This document shows, piece after piece, positions 23,900 to 37,800 of a stretch of 64,000 bases of DNA. The stretch is taken from the NCBI GenBank assembly GCA_943735955.1, contig OX030956.1, positions 235,001-299,000 of the forward strand. Direction: 5' to 3'. Under the pieces are notes generated by a model, which did not search any database, was not told where the DNA came from, and saw only the letters and a program-made list of their open reading frames with translations. Position numbers and translations under genes: made by a program. How positions within the stretch are numbered: position 1 is the first letter of the stretch; every line of letters starts with the position of its first letter. Source of the stretch: Piscicola geometra (lineage: Eukaryota; Annelida; Clitellata; Hirudinida; Piscicolidae).

Positions 23900-26062
23900 A
23901 AAGAGCTACCGCTCACAAATATTAAATTCACAATAAAACTCCTACATATAGACATCTATGACTTATAAGTTGTAAATTATAATAAAATTTGAAATTATGT
24001 AAATAATTAGTTCTAACTATGATTGGTTTATCCTATTAATTATGCTTCAATTAATTCTTTTTTTTCCAAAACCATGCAATATTTTATTTCAGCAACTAAA
24101 TGTATTTGAAGTTTGCCTGGGTGTCAGCTCAGAAATGTCAATGTGGAGTGTAGAAGGGCCTATTTTTAAATGATTAATATACCGTCTGAAAAGGATTCTT
24201 AACAACAAGTGCTTAGTTAGCCAGAAACAATCATCTTATCTTCCGAAATAAAACGTTTAAACAATTAGTTACAGTTCAATAATGCTATAAAATGGAGCAT
24301 TTTTAATTTATAAAAAAAGTTTTTAAACCCAAAATAAAAGCTTAAAAGCATTAAAAACGCATGGCGGATAGTCCTAGTTAGGGATTACGAACGCAAGCTG
24401 GGGTATGCATTCGTATATAAAGGTTCCAAGCCTCGTTGCAAAGCCTCCTGTCGAGACGTCCGGACTGTGTTAATTTGAAAGATTATGCAAGAAATACATT
24501 TGAATAAGAATCTGCCAGAAGTTTAGAGTGACATTTTTATAAATGGAATAACTAAAGGAAATAATAAGTTGAAATACTTAGTATGAAAACGTTTCTACAG
24601 ACTGAAAATCTTAATTATTTTAATGACTAATAAATCTAATTAAAAGCCAAAGGATATTTATAAAAAATCTTAAAACGTTTTTCTAAAAGGTATTTTTGAT
24701 TTTAATATATTTTCTTAATTTATTTGTATAAATTCATTTTAATGTGGCTTACACTTTTTGAATTATCAAGGCACCAATTGTTTTTCGGTTCATAAGATCA
24801 TAGAATCTGGAAAAGAGCAGATTTTGAATTGTAAACTTTTCACTACAACAAATCATCGTTAGAGGAGGATCATTGTGAAAATGATTCGTGCAAATATTTG
24901 TATTTGACCTTTTGAATTCACTAAGGAAAAGGATGCAGAAAGTCCATAAAGGAAGTCGAAAAGTTGTGAAGAATAAAAAAAGTTTAAAATCAGTTTTTTA
25001 CAAGCTGTTTCAGAACAAGATTATTAGAGAAGATTCGTTACTATATTGTCGAGCTATCAACTTTACTATTAAACGAGTATTTAAATAATTTTTCGAATAT
25101 TGAATTAATTGTTGAAAATGAAGTTTTAGAAATATTATTTAAAAAATATTTAATTTTTGATTTATTATAAACTATATTAAAAATAAATCACAAAAATATA
25201 TGATAAAAACTACATAACTATTTTATTTAGATTTTTATAGATAACACTCTATAACAACATTACTGTCTTTTTCCATTGATTTATGGTGTTTCAAAATAAT
25301 ATCAAGTTAAAATAATAGAAAGAATAACAATTTATAACTAAGGATAATTGAGCAACAACTTAATGATTAAGTCTCAATCTAACAATTAAATGACGTCAGT
25401 TGTACAACTTTTCCTATGAGTTGACACAAACAAACATTCAGAAATATATTTTTTCTTTTTCCAAGTTATCATGAAAATGTGAATTTTAGAAAATTATAAA
25501 ATAAAGGGGTAAAAAGTTTACTCATTAGGTTAAAATCCACGATATTTTTGATTAATTCCATTGTGCTTGAGCTGTGTCACGAGACAATAGGTTGCGAGAG
25601 TTGCATTGCAGTCTAATTCATAGCTTCTCAAATTAAGTGAATAATTATAACACGTCGCAAAGCTGCCCACTGCTTGATTTAATATCTCCTCTTGAAGTTA
25701 TTGTTGTTGTTAGTTTATTTATGGCTTTATTAAGAATTTTTATTAGTGTTTTTTAAATTTGACTTTGAGAATTATGATTTTAAAGTTTGTAATATATGCG
25801 CTTTTGTTTCGTTCATTGGGTTTATTACCTCTATATCATTAAATATTCCATCATCGATTCTGAATACACACTTACTTAATTTATTCGAAATGTATTTTAT
25901 AAAGGAAACTTGAGGCAGCACCAAGCCACTCGGTGTTATGAATGGGTCCAACCTCAATGAATCATTTGCATTATGAGGCGTCTCTGATGCTGTTATATAT
26001 ATTAATTTTACTATTCTTCCTTAAGTGCAGAGCTTTTCCAAATTGAAAGGCTGAGTTTATAT
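23900..26062. other. AT-rich intergenic DNA
   Basis: No gene recognised. A promoter-like stretch at 24410-24470 is noted separately. A 66-codon frame at 24888-25088 is Lys-rich and matches no family I know. Confidence 0.3.
24413..24462 (+). promoter_or_regulatory. Core-promoter-like element (TATA plus DPE-like motif)
   Basis: TATATAAAGG at about 24413 is followed about 40 bp later by GAGACGTCC, which resembles a downstream promoter element, in a locally GC-richer patch. No downstream gene is recognised. Chance occurrence is possible. Confidence 0.2.
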
Positions 26063-26084
26063 TAGAGGTCGGACATGGACGACT

Positions 26085-26292
26085 TTTCATTCCCGGTCCC
26101 GTCCCGTTCCCGAAATTTGTTTTCCCGTCCCGACCCGTTCCCGATGGGACATCAAAATTTTCATTCCCGTCCCGTCCCGTTCCCGAAATTTGTTTTCCCG
26201 TCCCGTCCCGTTCCCGATGGGACATCAGAATTTTGATTCCCGTCCCGTCCCGTTCCCGCTACTCGATTCCCGGTTCCGACCCGTTCCCGAAA
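26085..26292 (+). repeat. Left subterminal (TTCCCGTCCCG)n array of the hAT element
   Basis: More than fifteen TCCCG motifs arranged as CCCGTCCCGTTCCCG blocks with partial 60-bp periodicity, just inside the left inverted repeat. Confidence 0.8.
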
Positions 26293-26458
26293 CTTTTATT
26301 TATTCATTGATTTTCGCTATCGTTTTCACTGGTCCCAAACTTGCTAGTTCTAACATTTATTAAAATTTATTATTTGAAAGTCAGAGAACATTTCTTTTTA
26401 AAAAATTAAAAAAACACGATTTAAATTTCAAATATTTATTGAAATGAAAGTATTGAAG

Positions 26459-26770
26459 TTAGTAACTGTTTTTGACTAATTCAATCAAGTCTTTATTGCT
26501 TTTCACACGGGTTAAACCGTTAAGAGTTTCAGCTTTCAAATGAGATGATTTTGGGTCTGAAGTTAAACGACCACATACTGAAAAATTCCGTTCACAGGGA
26601 ATATAACTTGCAGATATTCTAAACAAAATTTTGGCTACATTTTGTAGTATTTTAAAATTGCTAATTTTACTCCAATAAAATAAAACATCTTTGTAATCTT
26701 CAATTTTTTTGTGACGTAATTGTGAATATTTGTACAATTCATCCTCTTCTGAATTTTTTTCTTCGTTCAT
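26459..26770 (-). pseudogene. hAT transposase C-terminal fragment
   Basis: A 103-residue frame contains YWSKISNFKILQNVAK, ASYIPCERNFSVCGRL and LNGLTRVKSN. This is the pattern of the hAT dimerisation domain (W...L..A..L...AS...ERNFS..G). The catalytic N-terminal part and BED finger are absent or broken upstream on the - strand; around 27220-27380 a decayed coding-like stretch carries a stop. Confidence 0.85.
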
Positions 26771-27414
26771 TATTATAAATTCTTCAATACTGTTAGAAAT
26801 ATTTTTTTGAAAACATTTTTATTCTCCACAACTGCAAATATAAAATCATTCGTATAATTTGATAGTATAATAATTTTATTCTAATTTAACCATCATTTGA
26901 TTTTTTTCTCAATGGCACTGCAGCTTGGTCTGGCTATACAGATAGAACTAAATTTTCTCTAATGAAAGTCTTAGTTCTCATTTTTTTTCTATCCCAAACT
27001 TTTTTCCAATTATTCTTTCATACTGGGGATGCAACAGACATGCTGTCATATGAATAAGATCAATGGCATCTTTTCTTTTGTCGAAATGATCAACTGAGCA
27101 ATAATTTGGAAATTAATCATTCGAATTCAAAGTATTAATTTATAAAAGTAAAATAATTTAACTGACATTTTTGATTTCATCTGAAAAGTTTTCATAATCA
27201 CCCATTTTTTCTGATCTCCCTAATCTTTGGACTCACCATAACAACTTCAAATGTAGTGTTGGAGATTTTGACATTGGCAAGGGTGGCTTCGTTATACATT
27301 TCTATTGCATTTAATACTTATTTCAAGTAAGGAGTATCGATGTAATAAAGATTTCCATACTTAGAAGTTTGCTGAAAAAACATTGTTAAAGAATCCAAAC
27401 CCAATAACTGTTAT

Positions 27415-27610
27415 TCCCGTTTTTCCCGTTCCCGAATTAAAAGTTGATTCCCGTTCCCGTCTTTTCCCGTTCCCGATTTGAATTTCGATTCCCGTTCCCG
27501 TTCCCGTCCCGAAAACCTATTCCCGGTTCCCGACTTTTCCCGTCCCGAAATTAATTTTCATTCCCGTTCCCGCGGGAGTCCCGCGGGTACCCGGTCGAAT
27601 CGGGTACCCG
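27415..27610 (+). repeat. Right subterminal TTCCCG array of the hAT element
   Basis: CCCGTTCCCG blocks in the same orientation as at the left end, ending in a GCGGGAGTCCCGCGGGTACCCGG stretch with internal dyads next to the right inverted repeat. Confidence 0.8.
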
Positions 27611-27630
27611 GTCCGACCTCTAGTTTATAT

Positions 27631-30600
27631 GTATATTTGTGCCAAGAATATTTCCAACAAATTTCGACTGAAATCATCACAAAGTTCTATTTATAAACAG
27701 GTCAAGAAAACCTCGATTAATTTAAATTTGATTGTAGGCTTCAAAAATACTTTTTTTTACAATATGTAACAAGTTATAGCAGGTTAGATGACAGTCATGG
27801 AACTTTCAATGCAGAATTTGAATTCATCAAAACGACTGGATTCTTTCAAGGATGAATGATAATCAATTTGACAGGGCAGCCTTCGTGCTCTTATAAACAA
27901 GGCAGCGTTTATTGCAGCTGTAAAGGCTTTTATGCCGCTGTATTAAATTTATACACGTGTTAACGACTTCCTTGGTCTTACACGACGCTGGAACGTATAA
28001 GTAAGACGTCTTAATCCTCGTGTTTGTGCTTTTATGATGTTTTAAGTGGCGTTGTAGAAATGCCAATCGATGAAGGTTTAGTAGCTTTAGAGAGAGGTTT
28101 CTGCAAATGCAATTGATGTCGATGAAACAATGCTATTTTTGAAAAATTATTTTTTATTCTTCAAGCATGAGTGAAAAAATAATTCTTTAGAGCCTCGGCC
28201 CTTCAACAACATTTACAGCACGTTTGCTCATGAAACTTATTGAATGCGCTGCATTGTGAATGGCGCGTTGCAAGAACTGAGGCATTGTTCAACTGTCTAA
28301 TGCTTTTTTCTTACTATACAACTGCTAGAGCTTCTGTAAGAATAAAATTTAAAAGGAAAAATCAGTAAAACTTACAGGATGAAAATATGTTTGGGAGGAC
28401 TGTAATTTGTGATGACAACTTTATTTCAAGAATTTTATTATGAACTTCGTGTTTTTAACAATTTAAATTGTTAAAATTTTCAGATTTGAATGGTTAAGAA
28501 TGCAAATGAATTACTTGAGGGGTTCATAAACTTGACTCTTAATAAATCTTCATGTTTTATTTGTACGCTAGTATTTCTAAAGTGTTGCATACACACTGGA
28601 ATCAATGGGAATAGTTGATCGATTCAATCAGTTATGTCTCGTTGTTATTGACTCTCGACAAATTTTATTTTCTCTATATATTAAAAATAAAACATTAGGC
28701 ATAAAAAATTAAATTTAATATAGATTTCAAGTGAATTATAAAAATTAAAAAGTGCTTTTCCTCGAATACACTATTTGGCATGACTTTTTCAATTACATAA
28801 TCAATCAATGCTTGCCTCAGTGATGTGCTTCACGTTTCGGTAGAAATTAAAAGTGCATTTATAATACCTACTTATTTTGAAAAAATATGAAAGCTACAAA
28901 AAATATTTTAAAAATCAAATTTTTCATGTGTTGAAGAACGATTGAACCAGTTTGCATGAAAGAATTAGATTTTATTGCTAGTAATTATCAAACAATAGCG
29001 CCCAAACCACGACAATAGGTGTTGACAATAAGACAAATAATAATCATAACCACACCAAGAACAAAAAGAAATAAAAATGCTCAGAAGAAATAAGGGTGGA
29101 AAATATAATAAAATAGTGAAAAAAAGATCAGATGAGAAAAACATAATAAAAATAAGTGGTCTTTATTGCTAAGCAGGTGTGAAACAACGCTGTTGAAATG
29201 GCTAGACCACTACAAAGGCCCCAACTCCTTCTCTTTCATGAGTTATAATACACATTTTAAATTTAATGTTAATTTATTTGCTTATTAAGTTTTATCAATG
29301 ATAAAAATAATTTCCCATTTAAATTGTTTCTAATTCAAACATTATAATTTTATGATTAAATTTAAAGATTTAACTCATCAAATAATATCTCATAATACAT
29401 TTAAAACGAAAAAGTTTATTATAAATATAATTTTTATCTTATTGTATTAAATTAAATAACATATCTTCGAAGTCTCAACTTTTAATTTTGAATTGGAAAT
29501 TCTTCTCATAGTCTTGAATCCTTCAGCTTTACTTGATAACAGGGACATTAAATTGAGCTCTGTTTTCCCTATTAGTAAACGAACCAAATAAGCATTATAT
29601 TGTAAACATTCTTTCAAAATATATTTCAACTGCCAAGGTTCTATTTATGCAATCAGATATTTAGAAAGATTATTAAATTAATATTTTAAAAAATGTTTTA
29701 AAAACTATAAGTTGTAATTATTCACTTCATACTGCCATATAAAGTTCTTTTTGCATATTTATTAAACAAGCCTGCAAACAAGCACACGTTAGGCTGTCAT
29801 ATTGAATGGATGAAATGTTATTCCCTTGTTAATCTATTTTTAATGGAAAACTAATTAATTACTGGTAAGAGTGGCACAAGGTTGATTGCTCTAACAAATT
29901 AGTATATATCCCTGCGAATTACTTTCGCCTAATCGCTTGTGATCTTGTTGAATGGCTACCAAGTCAATCGGAATTGTCATTCAATAGCATCTTTGGGAAT
30001 TTTAATTAATTAAATTTGATTAAATGATTAATTTGGAAATATTAAATTTAGTTATTTCATCGTTTTATGGGTTAATCCAGAATCGATTACATACTTAAGA
30101 TTTTCCGTGTCTTACTTGTTTTTCAAAAGAATGGAAAATCGTATCAAAGACTGGATGCATTTTTTTAAAGAAAATTAATATGAAAATATTATCCATGTAA
30201 AATTTTTATAATAAATATTACTATATTATCCTTTCTAGCTATTCAAAAGTTAAAAATAGACTAAAAACGCATGTCTTAAATTTGCTAACAGATCTTTAAT
30301 ATTAAATATTTAAGTTTATATATTAGTTAGTTCTATCCGGTTTGATTTATTCTGTCGTAGGCTTATTTAAAGACGTGGTTTTGCTTCTCTCAACTTTAAA
30401 AAACATTATTTTATTTCAGCTTTCGCCTATTTTGTAATTTTTCACAATTTCTCACTTTTGATTCTAGCGTTTTTTTTCATTGTGGTTTATCAAGAAACAG
30501 GTGAGTACTAAATTTCTAATTTTTTTAATTAATACAGTTCATGGGTATAGGAAGGTAAATTTATAATATCGGGTTCTCAATGTTTCTTTTTTATAGAACA

Positions 30601-33600
30601 ATAGCAACATATCCTATCATGTATACCCTGACGTTAGCACAAAATTCACCGATTCTCAATATACAAGTATTAGGTCACCTAATTTAGGTGTCACGAATTT
30701 ACAGTAGTTTTTGTAGTATTTTTATAATACTAATTGAAGAATGCATTGAATGAAGAGTATTTTGACATAAGCATCGTCTAATAATTTATTTCATGAAGCT
30801 TCTAAACTAGTAAAATAGCACTGTTTGTCCGGGACATTAATTCACTATCATAATTTGCTTATTAATATAGATTTTTCTACAATACTGGGTTCTTTTAAAA
30901 TAATTGAAGTTTTAACGTTAAAAAGTAATTGAATATTAATTTAATTATTTTCAAAACCCATTTCATGAAGTAAAAAGAGCTATTTTAGTGAAAAATAATA
31001 AGTTACGGAGATTTAAATGGCCGTCATTACGGACGCCATTTTAAAAAGTTGATTTTAAACTTCTCATTTACGCAGCATATAGTAACAATTGTGTGAAAAA
31101 AGAAGGAAAAAAGAAAACTAAACAAAAATTAAATTCAGAAATTTTATATTTTTCTTAGATGAGGTTTTTTTGGCTGTCAGTGTTCACTGATAATCTGAAA
31201 AACTATTTGCTCAATTAAAAAAGATTAATACAATTATTGTGTTTTAAATTATTTTTATACTCTATAATACATACATGAGTATACATAAAGCAAGTTTTTT
31301 TGAAATTGAAAACCTTAATATAGAAATACACAAAGTCTGTAGTCAAATCTGGATTAACCCTTATATTGATTTGTTAAATTTTTCCATTTTCAAATCCAGG
31401 GTCTATATGAGGTTTTGTATAAAAAATCAAGAATGCGGCAGAGATTTCCCTTGGAGCCGACATACTTAGGCAGTTCATTCAATATTTCGAACACCGCCAC
31501 AGCCTCCGCTCTCATTTCCGAAATTAATCTTCACGCTTCTTCAAAGGGAATCTGTTTGTTTGCTCTGCGGGCATTGTTTGTTGTTTTGTCTTTCCTGCCT
31601 GATACTTATCAGCTCATTCCTACCATTTGTTAAGCCTCTGACACAATCCAAAGTATTTTAATGTATTTTTTAAAATAATTTTTTAAACATAGCTTTTAAG
31701 TAGTCCTAGTTATAATGAAAGATGTGCAATCCCTCAAAAGGTAGTTCCCATAAATAAAGCAAGACCACCAGCCTCTCCAACACACTCACAACTCCCTTCA
31801 CCCAGTCATCGCTTTCATCTTTTCAATTCTTCATTACGAGTTTTTTTCTCCAATTCTTTATCGCCATAATTCACTCACGGTTCTCAGGTTTTTTCTACTC
31901 ATCCATTCAAGAATTTCGCTCCATCAATCTTGCAGACGTAACAATTACAAAGCAATTAATCACCCTTCTTCCACGTAGCCTATCATTCTCCTCCTCCTTC
32001 TCTTCCTCTTCCTCTTCCTCTTCCTTATCGCCTTCCTCTTCCTTCTCATTCGTCTCCCCATCTTCTCGGCCATCGGCATCACGCATGATTGATCACCCTA
32101 CTGCCGTTAGATTTATTACTAACACTATAATTATATGTTCCTACCATTCTTTGTTCCGTGATTTGATTAATTATTTAGTTGTATCACTAATTTTGCGTAA
32201 TATAATTTCCATATTTAATTTAGATTAATGGTTGTGGAAATCCGCGTTATATCTCTCCAAATATCATCCATCCTTCTTCCAATTACCATCCATCCTTCTT
32301 CCAATTAACACACAATCCACTTCCAATTAACATACAATCACAAAATCCTTAAATCCAATCGAAAAAACAAACAAACTCCTGTCCTGGTGACTAATCCTCT
32401 CCTTCAGAGCTTTCATCCAATCAGTCTACCAAGGAGACTTCAACTTCAATCCACACGTCTGCGTAGACTCTTGGTGTTTCGCCTTAAAGTTATTATAAGT
32501 TGTGTTCATAATTACACTAGCCACGCAGGGTAGAATCATTATGTTGGAAATTTATTTATTTCATTTTTAAAAATCCAATAAAGGTGAGAAAAAAAATGCA
32601 TTTTAAAATTTATAAATTAACTTGATGGTCTTTTAACAAAGCAGTGCAAATGGTTTGTGCTTTCGCAAGTCAGTTTCGAAAGAATTTGCCATAAATAAAA
32701 GTTTAAGTATTAGGAATAGAAAACAGTTTATAACTAACAAATTTGATTTAATTGAGCAATTGAAATGTACGGAAGTAATTTAATTTTTAACAAGTATTCA
32801 AAGTAATGCATATAGATTAGGTTTCATATAAACTATGCAATAAAAATCGATAACATTTATAAATAAGTAGCTGAAAAGAGATAAGTATCAATGCAAAGGG
32901 CTCACAGTGGCGCATTACAAAGTGTGAGCAGGTTATTTATACTGTAATTAATTGAAAGACGACCTTGCATTTTCGGCAAAGTCAGCGGGAGACACTCATG
33001 CGTACTTTCTTGGAATATCTTCATCTTAGTCGGAATGCCACTCGAGCGAGCAATTTCATAATGAACACTCCACTTGCTAACTAGTCTTCTAACTACTGGA
33101 GATTATTCTCAAACTTATTTATTTATTTAATCGCTCTGGTCTCAGAGGTGCAACGCTACAATTTATCTTTGTTTCCTTTTTTAAAAATATTTTAAAACTG
33201 GTTATAAGCATATTTTCATTATTTTAATTTAACTTCAATTATTTTCATTGAAGATTAAGATTTCGTGGGATTGAGAACTTGATTAATCGCTCAGTTCCTA
33301 TCAATCACTATTTTATGGCACTTTCACTGCACGCGAAAAGAACGTTGAGAAACTTGGTCTTTCAGAAAGAGTGCTATTCGAAAGCCTAAACAACGCTTTA
33401 AGTTACTGAAATGGAAATAAAATAAAATAATAAATTAATAATTTTGACATTTAAAATCTTTGTAATTTTTCTTACATCTTCAACTCTTATAAAATATCAT
33501 ACTTCTCCCATCACTCAAATTGTGTCAAAAAAATAATAATTCACTTATGAGAATTCTTAAAAATTTATCATAAGCGGTGAGGTGATAACAACTTCAAGTG

Positions 33601-34783
33601 ATAGCCATTGTTTGTTTCCTCTTATCATCTAGTACCCTGAGACCGCTTAGGTTTAATGCAGGAATAGAAAAGTAAAGAATCTAAGAAGCTTCAAATAATA
33701 AATATGCAAGAATAATATAATGCAAAGTTCAAAAAGACTCAAGAGCCGTGTTATTTTATTTGTAATATTATTAAAATTGTGTTTCTTTAACGATATTCGC
33801 ACGAATTATAAACGCCTCTCAAGGTGAAATGAATTAAATTTTTATATGATTTTATAATACATTTTTATCATCATAAATTATAATTGCAATTGGAACCTTT
33901 CAAACTCGTAATTATCCTCAAAGCACTATATTTCGAATTGACCATCATTTTTTCATTTAGGAAAAAACTTTTAAATAATTCGATACGAAAGTAGGTGAGC
34001 AATCAGCCTGTTTGTAGTCTCTCACGCTGGACTGCTGTGAGAAGAACTCTGATTCCTAAAACATTCACACGTCACAACATTCTTCAAAATACCTTGAGCA
34101 TATAAACCTTCTCAAACAAATGTAAAAATTTATGTAATTTATCTATATTATCATTGAAAAGCATCAGCGGCTCAGATCAAATAGCCATAATATGCAGTTC
34201 TTGGTTACACGTCAATCATTCACCCCTTTATTTCCATCTAGGCTTCGTAGTTTCTTAGCTTAGTGTTTTTGAGTAGGGTCAACTTTTTAAATAAAATATA
34301 TAAAAATTGACTCTAAAAAGTCAAAAGCTTAAATATCGACAATTTTGAATTACAGACTATCGAAATTAATTATACGCTGAAGCTAATAAATGCACATTGA
34401 TTTCTTCTACTTTCATGGAAATTAATATGCCTTAAATGTTTCGAATAATTCACAAATAAGTTTAAAAGAAATTCTTCGAAATTGACTAAAAATCATTTAT
34501 TTAAAATTTTTGAATTTTTGTGGTTCATTTGTAAAGTAATAAGCCTTTTTTTGAGCGAAGGTTACCAATTCACGTCATTTCAGCAGCTTATTAACAAAAC
34601 TTGTCAAATTTTTTAACGCACGAATTCTAGTTTTCATGATTAAATTTTTTTTCTAAATAAAAAAGTACTGAAAGTTCAAAAACTTGAATGGATAAATAAT
34701 TCATAAGTTGTTAGTCCATTTTTATTAATTTCTTTAAAAAACACAAAATGTGTTTAAACTTCAAGTTGATTTCATCGTTCCAG
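27631..34783. other. AT-rich intergenic / possible FREM upstream region
   Basis: About 7 kb without a recognised gene. GC-richer islands lie at 27880-28080 and 31410-31570. The latter is open on the - strand for about 46 codons. A perfect donor AAACAG|GTGAGTA at 30500/30501 could end a non-coding first exon of the FREM gene. 31780-32090 is C/T-rich with a (CTCTTC)n run at 32000-32035. Confidence 0.3.
30420..30500 (+). other. Candidate 5' non-coding exon (donor AAACAG|GTGAGTA)
   Basis: The strongest isolated 5' splice site in the gap. A matching acceptor (TTTCATCGTTCCAG, 34770-34783) lies just upstream of the FREM start codon. Extent of the exon is a guess. Confidence 0.22.
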
Positions 34784-34836
34784 GCAGAAGTCTACACCAG
34801 CATGTGTTCAGGCTTTCTCAACAGACCACAAACAAC

Positions 34837-37800
34837 ATGATCGCCACAATTAAAACCAGCCGCCTCAAACAACTAATTATTTTTCTCTTCATCTTCTTCA
34901 CTTTTCTACCTTACTCTTCTTCATTCTCCTCATCTTCACCCTTGTTGACTTCATCATCATCATCACCACCTCTCACCCAACTTCCTTCTCTGAATTATGA
35001 AGTTCCAAGGGGATCCAGCATCAGAATCAAAGTTGAAGACCTTCTTTCCTTCGCCCACACTAACGGCATCCATCTGTCTCACTCTGAAAACATTTCGAAA
35101 CAACTTTCCAGCTTTGAAGACCACGGCAACATCTCACCACTCTCCCCTCACCCCTCCTCTTCCACTCAACACGCACTCCCTTCAGACCAGCACCAATCGA
35201 GTGTATGTCTGGTGCAAGCAATTCAGGACGATGAGTGGATGCGAGTTGGAAACGTTCTCCCACAGGTGTGCCCAATGAATTTTTGGTTAAATTCATTTTT
35301 AGTAAACAACTTGATTTATTTTTATGTTGAGAATAATTCCCAAAAACATAATTTTGTTTATAAATTTGACGGCTCAGAATACAAGCAATAAATCAAATGT
35401 TATTTATTGAGCATTAATTTTAGAAACTGTACTTTATTGGATTGGGATACTTGTTCTTTTTTTGCTTTTAATCTAGATTCTCAACTTTTTTACAATTTCA
35501 TAATGGTTTCTATAGAGAGGTGTAACCAGAAACACTAACCAATATTTCTATTTGATACGTTTTCTTCATAAATAACGTTCAACTAGTATTTCAGAAAACC
35601 AATATTTCTATTTTATAGGTTTTCTTCATAAATAACGTTCAACTAGTATTTCAGAAAATTAAAACAAAATGCCCACACACATCAGAATACTAATATATAT
35701 ATAAGTATAATAGATAAATTAAAATCCCAAAACAGATTTGATTTGTGAGTTTTAAGTGCGCCCTTGAAAGTGTGCAGAAAGAATTGTTTACAATTTTAGA
35801 TTTTTAAATTGCCTTCATTAAATTTCCCTGGTGTATTCAATTCGCATTCATAAGTTTTTAAATATTTTTTCTCCAGTTTTTGGCCTATAAACCATTGTTT
35901 TATTTTTGAATATCTCTTGCACTAATTAAATATAAGTTTTAAATTCCCAAATCTAGAGCATCTAATCAGTAAACTAGCAGTAGATTTATCTTTTTCCAAA
36001 GTTTGACACTCTCAAAACATTCGAACATTCCGGTGCATTGAGGGCATCTTGCAATGATTACATTGGCATATATTCGAAACATTTAAAATAAGAAGTTTTT
36101 CTTCTTGCTTTGAATTTTTAAATATGTAAAAAGTGTAAAACAATTTTTAATAAAATAAATTATAATTTTTTAAAATTTTTTGAACAAAATAATTCTCAAA
36201 AAGTCTTGATGTGAAGTAGTACGCAGTGAGCAAATAGCCCCTGAAAAGAAGCTTACGAAGGCAAACTTTGGCTGCGAAATCGAAGGCGGTGTTCCGATTG
36301 ATTAGTTCTTGTTTGCACTCCGTTCCTGACACTTGCCGTGTTAGGATGCAGTGTGCTTGTGCGTGAAGATGTTTGGATGGATGCCTTCATGGATTGAAGG
36401 GTGGGCGAAAGTATGGATGAATTTCGTAGATAAGTAGCGGATTGATTTGAATGAATAAATAATCATAATATTAAGTGAATGTATACTCGAATGCTGAAAT
36501 AGAAAGTGCAACCACCAAACATTCCATCGTCATACAAGAAGACAGTTGGAATTTCACACTTTTTTTTCTGTTAAAGTTATTTGACCACATGATCCAATAT
36601 GAAAGTTTAAAACTTGAGTTCTCGAGAAGTTAGTTGCTTTTCTAATAATCTCAAGAAACTAAAAAATGGGAAATAAATTCTTTTTTTATGGCTTTAAAAC
36701 AGTTTCCAATAAAAAGCCATTAGCAAAATAATTATAAATAATTATAACACTGAAATATGCGTTCAATGCAAGAAAGCGCATAAGCACACCGGCAATGAGT
36801 AAATCAGGCAGGCAAGAAGCTATCTAGGAAGGTCCCTGAGTGTGAATGGAGGGAGAGATTAAGGTCTTCAGTCAAGCACTCATGCTCTAGAATGATACTA
36901 ACAAGATGGGGGGAAAATAAATAGAAGAATGTTTAATTTTAACGAGAAAGCATGCGATTAGCTAATTTTGAAAATAAAATTAGTTTTATTTAAATGGGAA
37001 AAGTAGTTTTAAGATTTTAAAAAATACGTATTGAGGGTTTTATGAATAAATATTCAGTATTTATTAAACTAAACTTAATAAACTTAGAAAAATTGTAAAT
37101 ATAATTTTAGGTTCATACAACTATTTTTCTAACTTAATATAAGATTTATAATTACGGATCTAAAAATGATTCAAGTCGGTTTTGTAACTTTTTTTAAACT
37201 ATTTGCAGTATGAACTTAATGCAGAAAAATGATTCTTCCTAAAAAAAAGAAAATCTCAAAAATACAAAATGAATATTGGAAAAATATAATTCCAAGAAAT
37301 ATATTTAAATACCAAAATAAAATTTGTAAAAATCTATTAAACAAGAAATATTGGTTTAAAATCTAACAATAACATTTTAATTATTATCAACTAGATAAGA
37401 AAGATTTACTATCTCATTTTTATAAATAATTTTTCATAAGAGCCTCTAATTTTACAGTCGAGTTTAATAAACCGACTAAATATTTTTATTTAAAATTTCA
37501 ACTTGTAAAAATAAAACAAATAATGTTAATAAGTTATGAGTTAAAAACAGAAAAAATACTAAAGTATTCCGTTACATTTAATTTTTTTTCCTCCTTTTTG
37601 TTTCCAGTATTAAAGCGATAATTTTATCTTTATAAAACTCTCTTTCATTCTTCTATTTATGGGCGTTTAGTTAGAAACGATTTTATCTTATTTAAGTGCT
37701 TGGATTAAGTCCTAAGACTTTTCACAATAGAATTTTTATCTTTTTTCTTCATGTTTAAGCTTTTTTTATTTTTAAATTAATAAAATTGTTGAAAATTAAT

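Larger units (their letters stand above)
26063..27622 (-). mobile_element. hAT-superfamily DNA transposon, decayed, with intact ends
   Basis: The element starts TAGAGGTCGGAC (26063-26074) and ends with its exact inverse GTCCGACCTCTA (27611-27622). It is flanked on both sides by the same 8-bp sequence GTTTATAT (26055-26062 and 27623-27630), the target-duplication size of hAT elements. Inside, the - strand encodes the hAT C-terminal dimerisation domain. Both subterminal regions (26085-26290 and 27415-27600) are packed with TTCCCG/TCCCG repeats in direct orientation. At 1,560 bp it is too short for a full transposase, so it is a deletion derivative. Confidence 0.9.

Noticed and set aside
24888..25088. 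Lys-rich 66-codon frame
   Set aside because: Short, AT-rich, no family match and no supporting signals.
27863..28066. - strand 67-codon frame in the gene desert
   Set aside because: Slightly GC-rich, but no motif, splice context or recognisable family.
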